This document shows, piece after piece, positions 63,371 to 64,000 of a DNA stretch of 64,000 nt. The translations under genes and the position numbers were made by a program. The notes beneath the pieces are model-generated. The model saw nothing but the letters and a program-made list of their open reading frames with translations, did not search any database and was not told the origin of the DNA. The stretch's first letter is position 1, and every line of letters starts with the position of its first letter. The stretch comes from Desulfobacterales bacterium (lineage in GTDB: Bacteria > Desulfobacterota > Desulfobacteria > Desulfobacterales > JAEINQ01), in the NCBI GenBank assembly GCA_016342285.1, contig JAEINQ010000004.1, forward strand, positions 62,001 through 126,000. The letters are read 5' to 3'.

Positions 63371-64000
63371 ATGATCCCCGATCAAAACAGACTCGAAGAT
63401 CTTGTCGATGTGAGTGATCCGGCAGCCGTGCTGGCGGAAATCAAACACATCGGATCGCTCCTGCCCAACGCCGTGGACCTCGATGCCATCGAGACCGTTC
63501 ACGCCGACACCATCCGTCTGTTCGGCGGCGACTATCCCGGCTACCGGGCGAGCAACACCAAATACCACGACCTGGAGCATACCCACGCCGTAGCCCTTGC
63601 CGCCATGAGGCTCATGCACGGCTGCGCGCTTGAAGGCATGATCTTTGAAGCAAAAGACATTCTATTGGGCATCGTTTCGACTTATTTTCACGATGTGGGC
63701 CTGATTCAAACCGAAGAGGACACCGAGGGCACCGGGGCCAAATACACCGTCGGCCACGAGGAACGAAGCATCGCCTTCATGGATCAATACGTACAAGACC
63801 TCGGCTTCCCGCCCGAAGCGGCCAATGACTGCGCGCAGATCATCCGCTGCACCATTCTTCAAAAGCCACTGACCGACATCGATTTCCGGAACCCAACCAT
63901 CAAAGCCCTCGGACAGATTGTGGGAACGGCCGATTTGCTGGCCCAGATGGCCGACCGGCAGTATTTGGAAAAACTGCTGCTGTTGTATGAAGAATTTGAA
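63371..64000 (+). CDS. HD-domain hydrolase, partial (runs off the window)
   Basis: 210 codons are visible from an ATG at 63371; no stop is reached, so the C-terminus is outside. The metal ligands are H in YHDLEHTHAVALAA and HD in TYFHDVGLIQTEED, followed by a helical bundle (SIAFMDQYVQDLGFPPEAAN; IRCTILQKPL). This HD-superfamily part suggests a phosphohydrolase or a cyclic-di-GMP/ppGpp-like enzyme; the output domain, if any, is beyond the edge. Confidence 0.8.
   Translation, partial: MIPDQNRLEDLVDVSDPAAVLAEIKHIGSLLPNAVDLDAIETVHADTIRLFGGDYPGYRASNTKYHDLEHTHAVALAAMRLMHGCALEGMIFEAKDILLGIVSTYFHDVGLIQTEEDTEGTGAKYTVGHEERSIAFMDQYVQDLGFPPEAANDCAQIIRCTILQKPLTDIDFRNPTIKALGQIVGTADLLAQMADRQYLEKLLLLYEEFE

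Overview
The window reads as a chromosomal segment of a Gram-negative, free-living bacterium, most likely a Desulfobacterota (Desulfobacteraceae/Desulfosarcinaceae-like) sulfate reducer. Supporting signs are moderately high GC, outer-membrane barrels and lipoproteins, the murein-recycling ligase Mpl, a short ArgA-type acetyltransferase, AapJQMP amino-acid uptake, paired Trk systems, and intergenic spacers full of small modular repeats. The lineage is an inference from gene content; no rRNA is present.

Region 1 (1-14014, almost all minus strand) is a surface/biofilm-like block: a TPR plus outer-membrane barrel protein, a CsgD-like LuxR regulator, a PilZ protein, a giant (2362 aa) secreted FecR-domain protein built of ~1 kb Gly/Tyr/Asp-rich repeats, and two overlapping paralogous GT-C type membrane glycosyltransferases. 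Together they look like a regulator, a second-messenger input, an export pore, a giant cargo and glycosylation enzymes. This is the best candidate in the window for an undescribed system.

Region 2 (14485-33033) is mostly housekeeping: short ArgA, an unknown 353-aa protein, a TVP38/TMEM64 membrane protein, pgk, a Cys-rich small protein, radC, gpsA overlapping gyrA, an AI-2E family membrane protein, thiolase, an NRDE (TANGO2-like) protein, a DHH phosphoesterase, rarA and der.

Region 3 (33305-38657) is an aapJ-aapQ-aapM-aapP operon with a strong hairpin and terminator-like attenuator after aapJ and an 8-bp tandem array between aapM and aapP. Region 4 (39422-45962) holds a lipoprotein, a FadR-type GntR regulator next to a shortened aconitase X-like protein and a DsrE-like protein, then convergent trkH and trkA.

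Region 5 (46340-51346) is a small genomic island: an intact tRNA-Glu at one end, a 3' tRNA-Glu fragment at the other, and AT-rich decaying glycan genes (an intact GT-C gene, a broken methyltransferase, a broken GT2) plus an MNT-HEPN toxin-antitoxin pair between them. No integrase remains.

Region 6 (51697-64000) has a second Trk pair (trkA-trkH), the biotin set birA-bioY-ecfA-ecfT interrupted by long 7/8-bp tandem arrays, a second PilZ protein, mpl, a small unknown protein, a Cys/Met-metabolism PLP enzyme and a partial HD-domain hydrolase.

Running through the spacers is a family of modular intergenic elements (several hairpin modules reused in different combinations and orientations). One copy has been split by a 263-bp fold-back insertion flanked by an 8-bp duplication.
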